Shown: positions 15,044 through 21,982 of the stretch, piece by piece
Position numbering within the stretch: the first letter of the stretch is position 1
Layout of the letters: each line of letters opens with the position of its first letter
NCBI GenBank assembly: GCA_964505035.1
Contig: CAZDGK010000009.1
Span: forward strand, 1 to 34,091
Source: CAZDGK01 sp964505035
GTDB taxonomy: Bacteria; Patescibacteriota; Saccharimonadia; UBA4664
Direction of reading: 5' to 3'
Length of the DNA: 34,091 bases
Program-made: the position numbers and the translations under genes
Notes under the pieces: generated by a model
The model's database searches: none
What the model saw: only the letters and a program-made list of their open reading frames with translations
What the model was told of the DNA's origin: nothing

Positions 15044-15072
15044 TTGATAAATACAGAAGAACATGCTATAAT
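15044..15072 (+). promoter_or_regulatory. Sigma70 promoter of the 15115 gene
   Basis: TTGATA (15044-15049), 17-nt spacer, perfect TATAAT (15067-15072). Confidence 0.88.
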
Positions 15073-15114
15073 TACTACTGGTCATCACTTACGACAAACC
15101 GAGGGAGGTTTGAC

Positions 15115-15411
15115 ATGACCAACGCTTCACCGGCCGTACTGGGCGCAGCGGCGTTTCTGGCCCAAAACGGTAAGGGAGAATCCGGCGAGCTGGACAACCT
15201 GTACCGTGAACCGGCCGAGGCGCCTGAGCTGTTCCACGACCTGGACGGCGTCGTCGGGCTTTTGTCGCAGGGGCGACTGCGCGTCGAACACACGCCGAGC
15301 GTGAAAGCTGGCATCCTGGGCTGGGGTGTGACTGGCGTGGTGATCAATGCCGCGACTGGTCAGCGCCGCCCGTTCGGCGTACATGGCTTCGGCGTGTGGT
15401 GGATGGACTAG
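15115..15411 (+). CDS. Orphan 98-aa protein, function unknown
   Basis: No family is recognised. The ATG at 15115 has GGAGG 7 nt upstream. The N-terminal half is acidic and helical (GESGELDNLYREPAEAPELFHDLDG); the C-terminal half is Gly-rich and hydrophobic (AGILGWGVTGVVINAATG), ending with aromatic residues and WWMD. It has no Cys and no clear signal peptide. The gene has a near-perfect promoter and its own UUCG-loop terminator, so it should be well expressed on its own. Confidence 0.75.
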   Translation: MTNASPAVLGAAAFLAQNGKGESGELDNLYREPAEAPELFHDLDGVVGLLSQGRLRVEHTPSVKAGILGWGVTGVVINAATGQRRPFGVHGFGVWWMD

Positions 15412-15436
15412 TCTCTCTGCCACTGCTCCGACTCCC

Positions 15437-15466
15437 GCGCCCCGACTTCGGTTGGGGCGCTTTCTT
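15437..15466 (+). terminator. UUCG-capped terminator of the 15115 gene
   Basis: 10-bp stem GCGCCCCGAC/GTTGGGGCGC with a TTCG tetraloop, then TTTCTT. Confidence 0.9.
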
Positions 15467-15475
15467 GTACGCAAG

Positions 15476-15504
15476 TTGCGCAAGTGCACGAATTATATTA
15501 TTGT
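15476..15504 (+). promoter_or_regulatory. Probable promoter of the 15555 gene
   Basis: TTGCGC (15476-15481), 17-nt spacer, TATTGT (15499-15504), within an AT-rich stretch. The -35 box is part of the palindrome TTGCGCAA. Confidence 0.55.
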
Positions 15505-15554
15505 ATGTTTAATCCTGCTCAGCGCAGGGGTGTTCGAGCGAAGGAGTGAGCACT

Positions 15555-15722
15555 ATGTCCGATCAGGACGACCCGCGGCCTATCAACGACGGGACGAGGC
15601 TGTCTGCGGATCCGTCTGACGTCAAGGCTCCGGCTGAGGAGCCGGTGGCGCAGCAGCCGCCGCTGCTGCTGGCCAGCTACATTCGTGGCGCGTTGTCCAG
15701 TGGTCCTGGTTTTGCCTACTGA
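15555..15722 (+). CDS. Orphan 55-aa peptide, function unknown
   Basis: A short gene with AAGGAG 8 nt before the ATG and a strong terminator 30 nt after the TGA. The product begins MSDQDDPRPINDGTR, is acidic and Pro-rich over its first 40 residues (likely disordered), and ends in a short hydrophobic helix LLLASYIRGALSSG. It resembles no family I know. The promoter, ribosome-binding site and terminator layout matches the other orphan units here, which supports it as a real gene despite its size. Confidence 0.65.
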   Translation: MSDQDDPRPINDGTRLSADPSDVKAPAEEPVAQQPPLLLASYIRGALSSGPGFAY

Positions 15723-15752
15723 GCAAGCGCTCGAGTGTCATAACTGCATGAG

Positions 15753-15780
15753 GTCCCCGGTCTTTGGCCGGGGACTTTTC
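15753..15780 (+). terminator. Terminator of the 15555 gene
   Basis: 8-bp stem GTCCCCGG/CCGGGGAC, 7-nt loop, then TTTTCT. Confidence 0.9.
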
Positions 15781-15858
15781 TAGCGGGGGTGCTGATTATA
15801 TCACAAGCAAAAAAAGTTTACTCGCCTAGTTTTGCCAAAAGTTGGAGCGCGTCGCCGA

Positions 15859-16866
15859 CTATCTGTTGGCAAGCTGAGAAGGCGCTGGATGAGCTGAAGC
15901 GGCGGTGTGTAAAACCGGCAGCTGCGCCCGGGCGATGAGGTGGCGGACTTCTGCGGGGGTAGTGGCGTCCATGAGTTGGGCGCGGAGTTCGGCTGCGCCA
16001 GGCCAACCAGAGACATAGATTTTGAAGAATTTCTTGAGTACCTGGAATGGCTTGGTGCGACCCCATTGCTCGTAGAGGGCGACATGCTCGAGCAGAATGC
16101 GCAGCCGAGCGGCCGGGTCGAGGTCGGTGGACTCGGCGGCGAAGGCCTGGAGGTCGTGGAAGATGCCACGGCCGATCATGACGCCGTTGGCGCCGGAGCT
16201 GGCGGCCAGTTCGTGGGCGTGGGTGCGATTGGCAGCATCGCCGTTGCCGACGATGGGGGTGCCGGGTGCGAGCTGGTCGCGCAGGGCTACGACCTTGGCG
16301 ATCTCGTCCCAGCGAGCCGGAACCTTGCTCATTTCGCGCACGGTGCGGGCATGGATGGTGAGGGCGGCTAGATTCTGGCGCAGCAGGAAGCCCGCCCACT
16401 CCTCGGTGATGATGGTGCCTAGGCCGATGCGGGTCTTGACGCTGACGGGCAGATCGCCGGCGCCGGCCTTGGTGGCCTCGATGATGGCGGCGGCTTGGTC
16501 GTAGCGGCCGATCAGTCCGCCGCAGCAGCCACGAGCTACGATGCCGCGCTCGGGGCAGCCCATATTGATGTCGATGCCGCTAAAGCCGCCGAGCCGCACG
16601 ATATCCTGGGCTGATTGGTAGTACTTGTCGGGGTCGCTGCCCCAGATTTGGGCGACGAGTGGCCGGCTGAGGTCGGGCTCGACGCGCAGGCGCTCCAGGG
16701 TGCGTTCGCGTCCAGCCGACTGGAGGCCGTCGGTGGAGACAAATTCGGTGAAGAACACGTCTGGTGCGGCGGCACGCGAAACCACCTGGCGGAAGGCAAC
16801 GTCGGTGACGTCGTCCATGGGCGCCAGGACGAGGAAGGGCTTGGGAAGCTCTTGCCAGAAGTTCAT
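15859..16866 (-). CDS. dus: tRNA-dihydrouridine synthase
   Basis: Flavin enzyme reducing uridine to dihydrouridine in tRNA D-loops. The 335-aa protein has the TIM-barrel start VLAPMDDVTD, a Q-I-W-G FMN-side motif (AQIWGSDP), INMGCPERG with the likely catalytic Cys, KTRIG, IHARTV and GNGDA followed by ANGVMIGRG for phosphate binding. After the Cys the usual GAGAAL-like segment reads GCCGGLI, an unusual double Cys. The C-terminus is the helical tRNA-binding domain. It starts 31 nt after the dprA stop with its own TGC-TATAAT extended -10 and a 6-nt gap to the ATG, hence a leaderless message. Confidence 0.94.
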   Translation of the reverse strand: MNFWQELPKPFLVLAPMDDVTDVAFRQVVSRAAAPDVFFTEFVSTDGLQSAGRERTLERLRVEPDLSRPLVAQIWGSDPDKYYQSAQDIVRLGGFSGIDINMGCPERGIVARGCCGGLIGRYDQAAAIIEATKAGAGDLPVSVKTRIGLGTIITEEWAGFLLRQNLAALTIHARTVREMSKVPARWDEIAKVVALRDQLAPGTPIVGNGDAANRTHAHELAASSGANGVMIGRGIFHDLQAFAAESTDLDPAARLRILLEHVALYEQWGRTKPFQVLKKFFKIYVSGWPGAAELRAQLMDATTPAEVRHLIARAQLPVLHTAASAHPAPSQLANR

Positions 16867-16872
16867 CCGTAT

Positions 16873-16881
16873 ATTATAGCA
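16873..16881 (-). promoter_or_regulatory. Extended -10 promoter of dus
   Basis: TGC-TATAAT ends 6 nt before the ATG at 16866; no -35 box and no Shine-Dalgarno are seen. Confidence 0.65.
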
Positions 16882-16897
16882 GACAAATTGCGGCAGG

Positions 16898-17746
16898 CTA
16901 CCGGTGGGCCCAGACGCCGGCGCCGAGGTTGCGAACCTTGCCGGTGATTTCCATGAGGCTGATGACGCTGGCGAATTCGGCTGCGCTCAGGCCGGTGGCC
17001 TCGATGAGCTGGTCGGTTTTGCGGTGCCCCTCCTGGAGGTGGGTGAGGATGCGCTCCTCGTGAGGGTTGCGGGCGCTGACGATGGCCAGCGGCACATTGG
17101 CGGTGATATTGAGCGCATGCAGTACATCGGAGCTGGAGCGGATGGGTACGGCACCTTCGTGGATGAGATTGTTGGGGCCGGCCGAGCGGCGTTGGTTGAT
17201 GTCACCGGGGACAGCCATGAGGATGCGATTGGCGTCTAGGGTAAAGTGGGCGCTATGCATGGCGCCGCCCTGCGCGGCAGACTCGGTGATGATGGTGCCG
17301 AGGCTCAGCCCGACCACGATGCGGTTGCGGGCGACAAACTGGCTCTTGTAGGTGGGAATGCCGGCTGGGTACTCGGAGATGAGAGCGCCGCCGTGGGCCA
17401 GGATGGACTTGGCGAGCTCACGGTGAGTGGATGGGTAGATATGGTCGAGGCCGCCGGCCAGAACGGCTACGGTTTTGCCGCCGGCGTCGAGGGCGGCTTG
17501 GTGGGCGGCGCCGTCAATGCCGAGCGCCAGACCGCTGACAATCACCAGGCCGGCCTTGGCTAGCTCGAAGGCCAACTCGTAGGTGATGGCCTTGCCGTAC
17601 TCGGTGTATGAGCGGGTGCCAACGATGGCTACATAGTCGCCCTTTGGCAAATCGCCTAGAACATATAATTGCTTTGGTGGCGCAGAAATCTGCGTAAGCG
17701 CAAAGGGATATTCGGGGTCTTGTAAATTAATTTGATGAATTTGCAT
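16898..17746 (-). CDS. dprA: DNA-processing protein DprA (Smf)
   Basis: Protects incoming single-stranded DNA and loads RecA during natural transformation. The 282-aa protein has the Rossmann core: VAIVGTRSYTEYG, VSGLALGIDGAAHQAAL, AVLAGGLDHIYP, NRIVVGLS, AVPGDINQRRSAGPNNLIHEGA. A C-terminal winged helix (about 220-282) follows. The N-terminal SAM domain of larger homologues is missing. The ATG at 17746 gives MQIHQINLQD; a TTG at 17761 is possible but has no ribosome-binding site. No other competence gene lies in the window. Its upstream region runs divergently from the candidate RNA promoter at 17755. Confidence 0.93.
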   Translation of the reverse strand: MQIHQINLQDPEYPFALTQISAPPKQLYVLGDLPKGDYVAIVGTRSYTEYGKAITYELAFELAKAGLVIVSGLALGIDGAAHQAALDAGGKTVAVLAGGLDHIYPSTHRELAKSILAHGGALISEYPAGIPTYKSQFVARNRIVVGLSLGTIITESAAQGGAMHSAHFTLDANRILMAVPGDINQRRSAGPNNLIHEGAVPIRSSSDVLHALNITANVPLAIVSARNPHEERILTHLQEGHRKTDQLIEATGLSAAEFASVISLMEITGKVRNLGAGVWAHR

Positions 17747-17754
17747 AAATCTTG

Positions 17755-17783
17755 TTGACAATATTAAAGTAATGTGCTAGTAT
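17755..17783 (+). promoter_or_regulatory. Strong promoter of the candidate non-coding RNA
   Basis: Perfect TTGACA (17755-17760), exactly 17 nt, TAGTAT (17778-17783). It points away from dprA and no protein gene begins before the terminator at 18020. Confidence 0.8.
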
Positions 17784-17789
17784 ACGTAT

Positions 17790-18020
17790 TGTGTTCGTTA
17801 GAAATAGCGAATCGAACCAAACAAATATACCACTAATCTGCCTGGAGCGATATTTGAATGCACCCTCCTTTAGATATCCGCGACAGGTAGATTAGTCCCT
17901 TCAAACCCGCTGCTCTTATTAACGAGCTTCGCACAAAACGCCTTTGAGGTGAGGTTGAAGGGCGTAATAAAGACCCGAGCCAGTGTTGACCACCCAACAC
18001 TCCCGCTCGGGTCTTTATTA
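17790..18020 (+). ncRNA. Candidate structured small RNA with an anti-Shine-Dalgarno loop
   Basis: About 230 nt between a consensus promoter and a very strong terminator, with no plausible reading frame. Hairpin 1 pairs ACTAATCTGCCTG (17832-17844) with CAGGTAGATTAGT (17884-17896), 13 bp with one G-U. It is extended by GATAT/ATATC and capped by a 20-nt loop holding CCTCCTT (17864-17870), the exact complement of AAGGAGG. Hairpin 2 closes with CCCTTCAA (17897-17904) and TTGAAGGG (17955-17962). The terminator has 16-bp perfect arms (17965-17980 and 18005-18020) plus an inner AGTGTTG/CAACACT. I could not match it to 6S, tmRNA, SRP or RNase P RNA. A trans-acting regulator of translation is inferred from the loop. 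Confidence 0.65.
17965..18020 (+). terminator. Terminator of the candidate RNA
   Basis: Perfect arms TAATAAAGACCCGAGC and GCTCGGGTCTTTATTA, with an inner stem AGTGTTG/CAACACT. The A- and T-rich outer ends make it usable from either side. Confidence 0.9.
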
Positions 18021-18032
18021 GTTGTGTGAATA

Positions 18033-18041
18033 TGGTATTAT
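18033..18041 (+). promoter_or_regulatory. Extended -10 promoter of the 18078 gene
   Basis: TGG-TATTAT right after the candidate RNA terminator; predicted leader about 30 nt containing AAGGAG. Confidence 0.5.
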
Positions 18042-18077
18042 ATGGTCTCCGATGCCCTGCGACGACAAGGAGTGCAT

Positions 18078-18593
18078 ATGGCAAAGGAACAACTGGGGCT
18101 GGAAGAATGCCTCAGGCGTGTGCGGATCAATCGGGCCGGCAAGCTGGAATGGCTGGAAATCGCCCGCCATGTGGCCGAGCTGGTGGCTGTGTCCGCCCAG
18201 ACTGGTGGCATGGCTGATACCATGGCGACGGCAGTGCTGCTGATGAAGCGGACTAGCTTCTCAACTGCCAAGCTGTCGGTACACCAGCTGGAGGGCCTGG
18301 CTATGGTGCTGATCGCGCAGATCCAGAAGGAATGCGCGGCGGCACTGGCGTCATTGATCGTGAAGCAGTCGCCATATCGGGGGGTGCTGTACTCGATGGG
18401 TACTCTGGCGGTGTCGGCTAATCTGTCCGACCCGGACGACCGGATGGCTCTCGAGTGGCTGGCCCAGCACAAGCTGGTCAGATTCAACGAAGAGGCCGGG
18501 ACGTATCTGCGGCTACCGTTGGGTGACGTGCTGGCTCAATTGGCCTACGACGTCACCAACCTACCTTCCTGGCGCACACGAGATGGTGGCTAA
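18078..18593 (+). CDS. Orphan 171-aa helical protein, function unknown
   Basis: No family is recognised. The ATG at 18078 has AAGGAG 7 nt upstream and is preferred over an in-frame start at 18042 that overlaps the -10 region. The product is largely alpha-helical and Ala/Leu-rich (ARHVAELVAVSAQTGGMADTMATAVLLMK and EGLAMVLIAQIQKECAAALASLIV), without a signal peptide. A C-terminal part (DRMALEWLAQHKLVRFNEEAGTYLRL, about 128-155) looks like a small winged-helix or beta-wing fold. It could be a DNA-binding or adaptor protein, but this is weak. It has a private terminator. Confidence 0.72.
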   Translation: MAKEQLGLEECLRRVRINRAGKLEWLEIARHVAELVAVSAQTGGMADTMATAVLLMKRTSFSTAKLSVHQLEGLAMVLIAQIQKECAAALASLIVKQSPYRGVLYSMGTLAVSANLSDPDDRMALEWLAQHKLVRFNEEAGTYLRLPLGDVLAQLAYDVTNLPSWRTRDGG

Positions 18594-18600
18594 ACCACCT

Positions 18601-18642
18601 GACCGGTCCATTGGGGTAATTTGCCTAGTGGACCGGTCTTTC
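18601..18642 (+). terminator. Terminator of the 18078 gene
   Basis: Perfect 10-bp arms GACCGGTCCA and TGGACCGGTC, 18-nt loop, then TTTC. Confidence 0.75.
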
Positions 18643-18656
18643 AAATTGAGTTAAGG

Positions 18657-18662
18657 CATAAT
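18657..18662 (+). promoter_or_regulatory. -10 box of the THUMP methyltransferase gene
   Basis: CATAAT ends 6 nt before the ATG at 18669, the same spacing as dus, pth and the Clp operon. Confidence 0.5.
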
Positions 18663-18668
18663 ACATAT

Positions 18669-19745
18669 ATGACGCAACGATATTACATGACGGTAGTGCC
18701 GGGGCTGGCCGAGGTGGCCGTGGCAGAGGTGCGGGAGCGGCTGGGTGTGGCGGCTCGTCCGGCTGGCCGGGCGCGCCATCATGACTTAGTGGAGCTGGAT
18801 TGGCCGGGTCCGGCTGCCGAATTGCTGACGGTGCGAACGGTTGAGGATGTGTTTGTGGTGCTGGGCAGTTTGGGGTTGTCTGGCCGGGTTAGCGATACCA
18901 AGGCAGTAGCCGAGGCGCCATGGTGGGGCGGACGGCTGCGGCAGGCTCTGGATGCCTGGGCGGCGGTCCGGCGCCGGCCGCTGGTGAAGCGGCTCGTGTG
19001 GCGGGTGGTGGTGCAGGCTGATGATGTGGCTTGGCGTCAGTACCGGCGTCAGGAGCTGACGCTGGCGGCTGAGCGTGGGCTGCTTAATGCTGGCCCAAGC
19101 TGGCGGCTGACGCGCGATGAGGCACCGCTCGAGGTATGGATGTGGCAGATTGGCCGCGAGCTGCGGGCAGCGCTGCGGCTGACAGACAATGACGACCGCC
19201 AGCATGGTGGCCGTGAGGTCGAGCGGGCGGCGGCATTGCGGCCGAGCATTGCGGCGGCCATGGTGTATCTGAGCCGCCCGGCCGATGACGACGTGGTGCT
19301 CGATCCAATGTGCGGCACTGGCACGCTGCTGCTTGAGCGGGCGGTGTCCGGGCGATATGAGCGACTGCTGGGTGGGGATAATGACGCGGTGGCGGTGGCG
19401 GCGACGTTGGCTAACTTTGGCCCACGGCACCAGCCACGCGACATTGTGCGTTGGGATGCCCGGAGCCTGCCGCTGGCCGATGGCCTAGCTACAGTGCTAC
19501 TGTGCAACCTGCCCTGGGGCCGTCAGGTGGGCGAAAAAGCGGCAATGCCGGAGCTGTATGCCGCCCTGGTGCCCGAGTTTGCCAGAGCGGTGCGGCCGGG
19601 TGGCCGGCTGGTGCTTCTGACGAGTGAATGGGACGTGCTCAAGGACGCGCTTCGCCGGTCACCAGCCCTGCGCCTAGAGCGGACATTGGGCAATGTGGAA
19701 GTGCTGGGCCGCCGGGCAGACCTATTTGTGCTGAGCCGAGTCTAG
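18669..19745 (+). CDS. THUMP-domain RNA methyltransferase (Trm14/RlmL-like)
   Basis: A probable S-adenosylmethionine-dependent methylase acting on guanines of tRNA or 23S rRNA. The 358-aa product has an N-terminal ferredoxin-like/THUMP region (about 1-150; MTVVPGLAEVAVAEV is the typical opening) and a Rossmann methylase domain (about 185-358). LDPMCGTGTLLLE is the SAM-binding motif I, GGDNDAVAVAATLAN is motif II, and CNLPWG replaces the usual N-P-P-Y-G catalytic motif. The ATG at 18669 is chosen because the -10 box lies 6 nt upstream and earlier codons would sit inside the preceding terminator. The stop overlaps the convergent Nudix gene by 4 nt. Confidence 0.85.
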   Translation: MTQRYYMTVVPGLAEVAVAEVRERLGVAARPAGRARHHDLVELDWPGPAAELLTVRTVEDVFVVLGSLGLSGRVSDTKAVAEAPWWGGRLRQALDAWAAVRRRPLVKRLVWRVVVQADDVAWRQYRRQELTLAAERGLLNAGPSWRLTRDEAPLEVWMWQIGRELRAALRLTDNDDRQHGGREVERAAALRPSIAAAMVYLSRPADDDVVLDPMCGTGTLLLERAVSGRYERLLGGDNDAVAVAATLANFGPRHQPRDIVRWDARSLPLADGLATVLLCNLPWGRQVGEKAAMPELYAALVPEFARAVRPGGRLVLLTSEWDVLKDALRRSPALRLERTLGNVEVLGRRADLFVLSRV

Positions 19746-20320
19746 CGCCCGAGCTCTGGTAGGACCTTGCCTAGCAAAACGCCGACGCTGCGCCATTCCT
19801 CCATCTGGCCGGCTGCTACGGCCTGCTGGATGTCGGCTGGCGTGAGCCAGACGTGGCCCTTGATGTCGGCGCCTTCGTCCTCGACCACTTCCCTACCCTC
19901 GTTGTGGGTCTGGTAGTGGCGGACGAGGAAATAATATAAATCCCACTCGACCGTGGCGCCGGCATTGGCCTTGGTGACCAGCTCGAGATCGGCGGGCTCG
20001 ACGGCTAGACCGGCCTCCTGGCGGGCCTCCTGGACGGCGGCCGTCTTGGCGGCGGCTGTGATGTCACGGCCACTGCCGCGCAACTCATTGTAGGCCTCGA
20101 GCGTGTCGCAAACCTTGCCGCCGGGTAGCCGTAGGTCGACGGCGCCGGATTCGCGCCGGAATTCTTGATTGAACAAGATTTTGCCCTCGGGCGAGACAAA
20201 AATCAGACGGGTGCCGGGAGCGCGGCGATATTGCTCAAAGACCCGGCCGTCTGGCTGAGTGGTGTGGACCACTTCGCCAATACGGCCGGCAAAGGCGATC
20301 GTCTCGGTCGGCTGGCTCAA
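19742..20320 (-). CDS. Nudix-fold hydrolase with a degenerate box
   Basis: A 192-aa protein related to ADP-ribose/nucleoside-diphosphate pyrophosphatases: EQYRRAPGTRLIFVSPEGKILFNQEFR leads into RLPGGKV, then, after an extra segment of about 20 residues, the helix AAVQEARQEAGL. Against the Nudix consensus RE-U-x-EE-x-GU, the Arg is Gln and the first Glu of the EE pair is Gln, while the other two Glu are kept, so metal binding may be weakened. The start is a TTG at 20320 with AAGG 6 nt upstream, 1 nt past the stop of the Lys-rich peptide, so translation is coupled to it. Substrate unknown. Confidence 0.82.
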   Translation of the reverse strand: MSQPTETIAFAGRIGEVVHTTQPDGRVFEQYRRAPGTRLIFVSPEGKILFNQEFRRESGAVDLRLPGGKVCDTLEAYNELRGSGRDITAAAKTAAVQEARQEAGLAVEPADLELVTKANAGATVEWDLYYFLVRHYQTHNEGREVVEDEGADIKGHVWLTPADIQQAVAAGQMEEWRSVGVLLGKVLPELGR

Positions 20321-20321
20321 A

Positions 20322-20393
20322 CTAGACCTTAACTTTCTTGTCTTTCTTGGGCTTCTTAGCTTCTTTTTTGCCTTTGTCGCGACCCTTGGCCAT
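20322..20393 (-). CDS. 23-residue Lys-rich microprotein coupled to the Nudix gene
   Basis: ATG with GAGGTGA 4 nt upstream, product MAKGRDKGKKEAKKPKKDKK plus VKV: 12 of 23 residues are Lys. The composition suggests nucleic-acid or ribosome binding, and I recall short MAKGKDKGKK-like peptides in other bacterial genomes without a known role. Its stop TAG is followed after one base by the Nudix start codon, and its last codons contain that gene's AAGG site, so ribosomes finishing this peptide likely start the next. A TGC-TATAGT extended -10 lies about 30 nt upstream. Confidence 0.6.
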   Translation of the reverse strand: MAKGRDKGKKEAKKPKKDKKVKV

Positions 20394-20423
20394 GACTCAC
20401 CTCATTAATGAATGCTGATGATA

Positions 20424-20432
20424 ACTATAGCA
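20424..20432 (-). promoter_or_regulatory. Extended -10 promoter of the microprotein/Nudix unit
   Basis: TGC-TATAGT in the 41-nt gap after the EamA transporter stop codon; the leader carries GAGGTGA. Confidence 0.5.
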
Positions 20433-20434
20433 TG

Positions 20435-21355
20435 CTAGGACTTGGCTTCAAGGCGGATGGCCGAGTAGACGCTGCCAATAATGAGCAGGGCACCGAGGAC
20501 TTCGTAGCTGGTTGGGACTTCGGCATAGAGCAGATAGCCGGCCACTGGTGACACGGCGTTTTCGAGCAGCAGGATTTGCGAACCAGCCACTACGTTGATG
20601 TGCTGGAAGGCGAAGTTTTCAAACTGGGTGGCCATGACGTTGCAGATGGCGCCAATTGCCAGGCCAAGCAAGACGAGGGGGTTCAGAAAGGCTTCAGGGT
20701 GAAGGGTTTCGCCAGTAAAGACGGCGCCAATGAGGCTGCTGAGACAGGCGATGGACATGGTGGCGACTGTGATTTCGGCGTTGTTGAGGTGCCGGGTGAG
20801 GAGCTGGCGGCCGATGCCAAACCAGGCGAAACAGGCGGCAGACAGCACGACGTAGAGCTCGCCAAGCCCGAGATTGTGGAGAGCCGGCGGGAAGGTGTGG
20901 GTGGCGACCATGGCGGCGCCGATGAACGACAGTACCAGAAAGCCGAGCAGATGCCTGGGTGTAGGCTTTCTGAGTACCAAGAAGGCATAGATGGCCGCAA
21001 AGAACGGAATGGTGGAGGTGAGCACTGAGACATTAATGAGGATGGCATGGAGGGCGCCGAGGGTGACGAAAATGACGCCGAGACTGTACCCGACGGTGCC
21101 CATGAGGATAAGCACAGCCCAGTCGCGCAGGGGGATGGTGCGCAGGGCCTGGAGACGGAGCTGGCGGCGGAAAATAATCAGGGCGATAATGACGCCCACG
21201 AGCAATCGGAGGTAGGTTTGGGTGATGGGCCCGAAGCCCGGACTCATGAGCCGGATGGCAACATTGAGTGCGGCATAGCTGACGGCTACGGCTACCAGAG
21301 CAGCGACGGCCCGGCGGTAGAGTTTTGGGTTGGTGGTGGGTTTATAGGAGGTCAA
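20435..21355 (-). CDS. EamA-family (DMT) membrane transporter
   Basis: A drug/metabolite-transporter superfamily protein of about 306 residues with ten hydrophobic segments arranged as two EamA repeats (roughly 15-145 and 160-300). Typical features are the N-terminal SYAALNVAIRLM with TQTYLRLL and the second-repeat GELYVVLSAACFAWFGIGRQL. The substrate cannot be read from sequence; amino acids, nucleotides or drugs are known for relatives. Both possible starts are TTG; 21355 overlaps pth by 14 nt and is preferred, while 21385 is also open. There is no good Shine-Dalgarno, so translation is probably coupled to pth. Confidence 0.88.
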   Translation of the reverse strand: MTSYKPTTNPKLYRRAVAALVAVAVSYAALNVAIRLMSPGFGPITQTYLRLLVGVIIALIIFRRQLRLQALRTIPLRDWAVLILMGTVGYSLGVIFVTLGALHAILINVSVLTSTIPFFAAIYAFLVLRKPTPRHLLGFLVLSFIGAAMVATHTFPPALHNLGLGELYVVLSAACFAWFGIGRQLLTRHLNNAEITVATMSIACLSSLIGAVFTGETLHPEAFLNPLVLLGLAIGAICNVMATQFENFAFQHINVVAGSQILLLENAVSPVAGYLLYAEVPTSYEVLGALLIIGSVYSAIRLEAKS

Positions 21356-21908
21356 AGGTGGTTCCGGTGGGCAGGGGCAGGGCAAGCTGCTCAGCTAGGG
21401 TGGTGGCGGCGGCCGAGATGAGCTGGGGTAGCTGGGCCTGCTCGTCTGACGTGAAGGGTTTGAGCACATAGACTTCGCTGGGCTCGACGCTACGGTCATT
21501 GAGGCTGATGCCGATCTTGGCGCGAATGAAACCGGTGCCGATGTGGCGGATGACCGAATTGACCCCCTGGTGGCCGCTGCCGCTGCCGCCTTCGCGCAGG
21601 CGCATCCGGCCAAATGGCGTATCGACATCATCAAAGACCACCCAGACATCGGCCGGCTGGAGTTTGTAGAACTGCATAGCCCGCTGCACGGCCTCGCCAC
21701 TGAGGTTCATCATGGTAAGCGGCTTCATGAATATGACTTTGCTCTCGGCCATTTCGCCCTCCGCGACCTCGGCCTTGAATTTGGCTTCGGCTTTCCAGGC
21801 GCTGGCATGCAGGTCTACTGCCAGGCGATTGACCACCATAAAGCCGGCATTGTGGCGAGTGTGAGTGTAGGCCGGGCCAAGGTTGCCCAGGCCGACGATA
21901 AGCTTCAT
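21342..21908 (-). CDS. pth: Peptidyl-tRNA hydrolase
   Basis: Recycles peptidyl-tRNA released from stalled ribosomes. The 188-aa product keeps the active-site elements: GLGNLGPAYTHTRHNAGF with the catalytic His, MKPLTMMNLSG with the substrate Asn, and FDDVDTPFGRMRLREGGSG with the Asp. The usual GHNG loop reads GHQGVNSV, so the substrate-contacting Asn is Gln. The ATG at 21908 follows a TATAAT (21920-21915) after 6 nt, so the mRNA should be leaderless; a longer frame would start upstream of this promoter. The EamA transporter gene overlaps its 3' end. Confidence 0.95.
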   Translation of the reverse strand: MKLIVGLGNLGPAYTHTRHNAGFMVVNRLAVDLHASAWKAEAKFKAEVAEGEMAESKVIFMKPLTMMNLSGEAVQRAMQFYKLQPADVWVVFDDVDTPFGRMRLREGGSGSGHQGVNSVIRHIGTGFIRAKIGISLNDRSVEPSEVYVLKPFTSDEQAQLPQLISAAATTLAEQLALPLPTGTTFDLL

Positions 21909-21914
21909 AAGCGT

Positions 21915-21920
21915 ATTATA
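21915..21920 (-). promoter_or_regulatory. -10 box of pth
   Basis: Perfect TATAAT 6 nt before the ATG, directly after the terminator of the upstream gene. Confidence 0.65.
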
Positions 21921-21930
21921 GCTGATTAAT

Positions 21931-21963
21931 AAAAAGAGGGCCGAGCACGTGGTGTGCCCGGCC
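21931..21963 (-). terminator. Terminator of the 21983-22246 gene
   Basis: 10-bp stem GGCCGGGCAC/GTGCTCGGCC (one G-T pair), then CTCTTTTT on the minus strand. Confidence 0.88.
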
Positions 21964-21982
21964 ATGCGACGGTTGCTGGCGG

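Noticed and set aside
17790..17830. Sequence GTTAGAAATAGC resembling part of a tracrRNA/guide scaffold
   Set aside because: No repeat array, no cas gene and no extended match; a short chance similarity.
17790..18020. Identity of the RNA locus as 6S RNA, tmRNA, SRP RNA or RNase P RNA
   Set aside because: No tmRNA tag frame, no SRP GGAA-type loop, too short for RNase P, and no single long bulged stem as in 6S RNA. It is left as an unassigned candidate.
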